Shown one piece after another: positions 6,264 through 7,195 of a stretch of DNA of 7,195 nucleotides. The notes beneath the pieces are model-generated. The model made no database searches. It saw only the letters and a program-made list of their open reading frames with translations, and was not told where the DNA came from. The stretch's first letter is position 1. Every line of letters begins with the position of its first letter. The translations under genes were made by a program, and so were the position numbers. Origin of the DNA: Candidatus Moranbacteria bacterium UBA1302 (GTDB lineage Bacteria; Patescibacteriota; Minisyncoccia; Moranbacterales; UBA1568); NCBI GenBank assembly GCA_002307715.1, contig DBUA01000052.1, forward strand, positions 624 through 7,818, given 5' to 3'.

Positions 6264-7195
6264 ATGAATACTCATTTCACACGCATCACGAGTGGCATCG
6301 CTCTGCTCGGCATCGTTCTGTTCGCTCTTTTTCTCAGAAGCTACCATATCGATTCCGCGCCAGCCGGACTCTATCCTGATGAAGCTGTCAATGCTGCCGA
6401 CGCTCTCACAGCGAACGAAACCGGAGACTACAAACTCTTCTATCCGAATAATTACGGCCGCGAAGGCCTTTTTATCAATCTCCAGGCGGTCGCTTTTCTC
6501 ATGTTCGGCAATACGCTCACAGCTCTCAAGCTCTGGTCTATTATCTTCGGAACGCTCGCTGTTGCTGGCATGTATTTCCTCGGATCAGAACTTTTCCATC
6601 GCCGATCGGCCGGCCTGATAGCTTCTTTCATGACTGCAACGTCGTTCTGGGCCATCAACTTCTCACGCATCGGTTTCCGAGCCATCATGGTAACCGCTCT
6701 TCTTTCATTCCTTTTCTATTACTTCTTCCGCGGTCTCAGAACCCGCCGTCTCTCTGATTTCGCCATCAGCGGATTTCTTGTCGGCCTCGGCCTGCACACC
6801 TATATCGCCTTCCGGCTCGTACCAATCATCTTTATCTTCCTGCTTCCGGCACTCATTCTCTCCTATGAACGCTTCCTTGCACGCTATTGGAAACACACAG
6901 CTATTTTCATCTTCGCTGCAGCTATATCTGCCGCACCGATGTTCTATGATTTCTTCATATCGCATCCGGAACATTTCGATTCACGCGCCGATGCCGTTTC
7001 TATATTTTCGCCATCCATCAATCATGGCGATTTCCTCGGCACGCTCGGAAAGACATTCGGCCTCAGTCTCATAAAATATAATTTCTGGGGAGACCAAAAC
7101 TGGCGCCATAATTATCCGCCTTATCCCATCCTGGATCCTTTCATCGGATTTTTCTTCCTCGCAGGATTCCTCTATATCATCTGGAAAACCGTCAC
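6264..7195 (+). CDS. GT-C fold membrane glycosyltransferase, GT39/PMT-like (3' end outside window)
   Basis: 310 codons are visible from ATG 6264 and the frame is open at the right edge. Residues 8-24 form the first membrane helix. The first outer loop carries GLYPDEA (35-41), and D39/E40 match the acidic catalytic residues of GT-C enzymes of the dolichyl- or undecaprenyl-phosphate-sugar type (PMT, ArnT-like). Further features are a loop with YPNNYGREGLF (60-70), membrane segments at about 73-82, 85-106, 116-131, 139-155, 166-177, 184-199 and 212-228, an NFSRIGFRA motif (132-140), and a GDQNWRHN...PYPILDP region (276-292). These features fit the GT39-like proteins often found in CPR genomes. 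The expected role is transfer of a sugar from a lipid carrier to a protein or cell-surface glycan on the outer face. Full family members usually have 500 or more residues, so roughly half is visible. It is transcribed away from the minus-strand block, so a shared function is not implied. No clear Shine-Dalgarno sequence precedes it. Confidence 0.9.
   Translation, partial: MNTHFTRITSGIALLGIVLFALFLRSYHIDSAPAGLYPDEAVNAADALTANETGDYKLFYPNNYGREGLFINLQAVAFLMFGNTLTALKLWSIIFGTLAVAGMYFLGSELFHRRSAGLIASFMTATSFWAINFSRIGFRAIMVTALLSFLFYYFFRGLRTRRLSDFAISGFLVGLGLHTYIAFRLVPIIFIFLLPALILSYERFLARYWKHTAIFIFAAAISAAPMFYDFFISHPEHFDSRADAVSIFSPSINHGDFLGTLGKTFGLSLIKYNFWGDQNWRHNYPPYPILDPFIGFFFLAGFLYIIWKTV

Overview
The window reads as a piece of a Candidate Phyla Radiation (Patescibacteria) chromosome. 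The evidence is protein pattern, not a marker gene. The ATPase at the left has the long soluble region followed by 'KWLKAG', 'DRRRHMYVIGQTG.GKS', 'FIDPHGD' and 'GGPMFEQYMRN' that I know from TraG/VirD4-like proteins of these bacteria. It is followed upstream by a DUF5663-like small protein and a large membrane protein of a type also seen there. No rRNA, tRNA, CRISPR array or insertion sequence was seen. TAG, TGA and TAA are all used as stops, so nothing suggests the code in which UGA means glycine.

Layout: five genes on the minus strand form one tight block running right to left. They are an unrecognised soluble helical protein (6150-5455), an 861-residue membrane protein (5458-2873), a DUF5663-like protein (2826-2521), a 140-residue protein with a conserved-looking helical tail (2458-2036), and the TraG/VirD4-like ATPase, which starts at 2021 and runs off the left edge. 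The gaps are -4, 46, 62 and 14 bases, so an operon is likely. On the plus strand, one divergent gene (6264 to the right edge) encodes a multi-spanning GT-C glycosyltransferase of the GT39/PMT type, also cut by the window.

The only true intergenic regulatory region is 6151-6263. It carries an excellent extended -10 element on the plus strand (TGCTATAAT), a weaker one on the minus strand (TGGTAAGAT) on nearly the same bases, and next to them a perfect 14-bp palindrome.

Working model (inference): the minus-strand block encodes a membrane-bound, ATP-driven apparatus. The ATPase is anchored by one N-terminal helix. The large protein crosses the membrane and carries a LysM-like 'GLWG...YAGDTL' module outside. 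The small soluble proteins act as adaptors. Whether it moves DNA, protein or something else cannot be read from this window, and no recognisable VirB channel subunit or relaxase is present in it.
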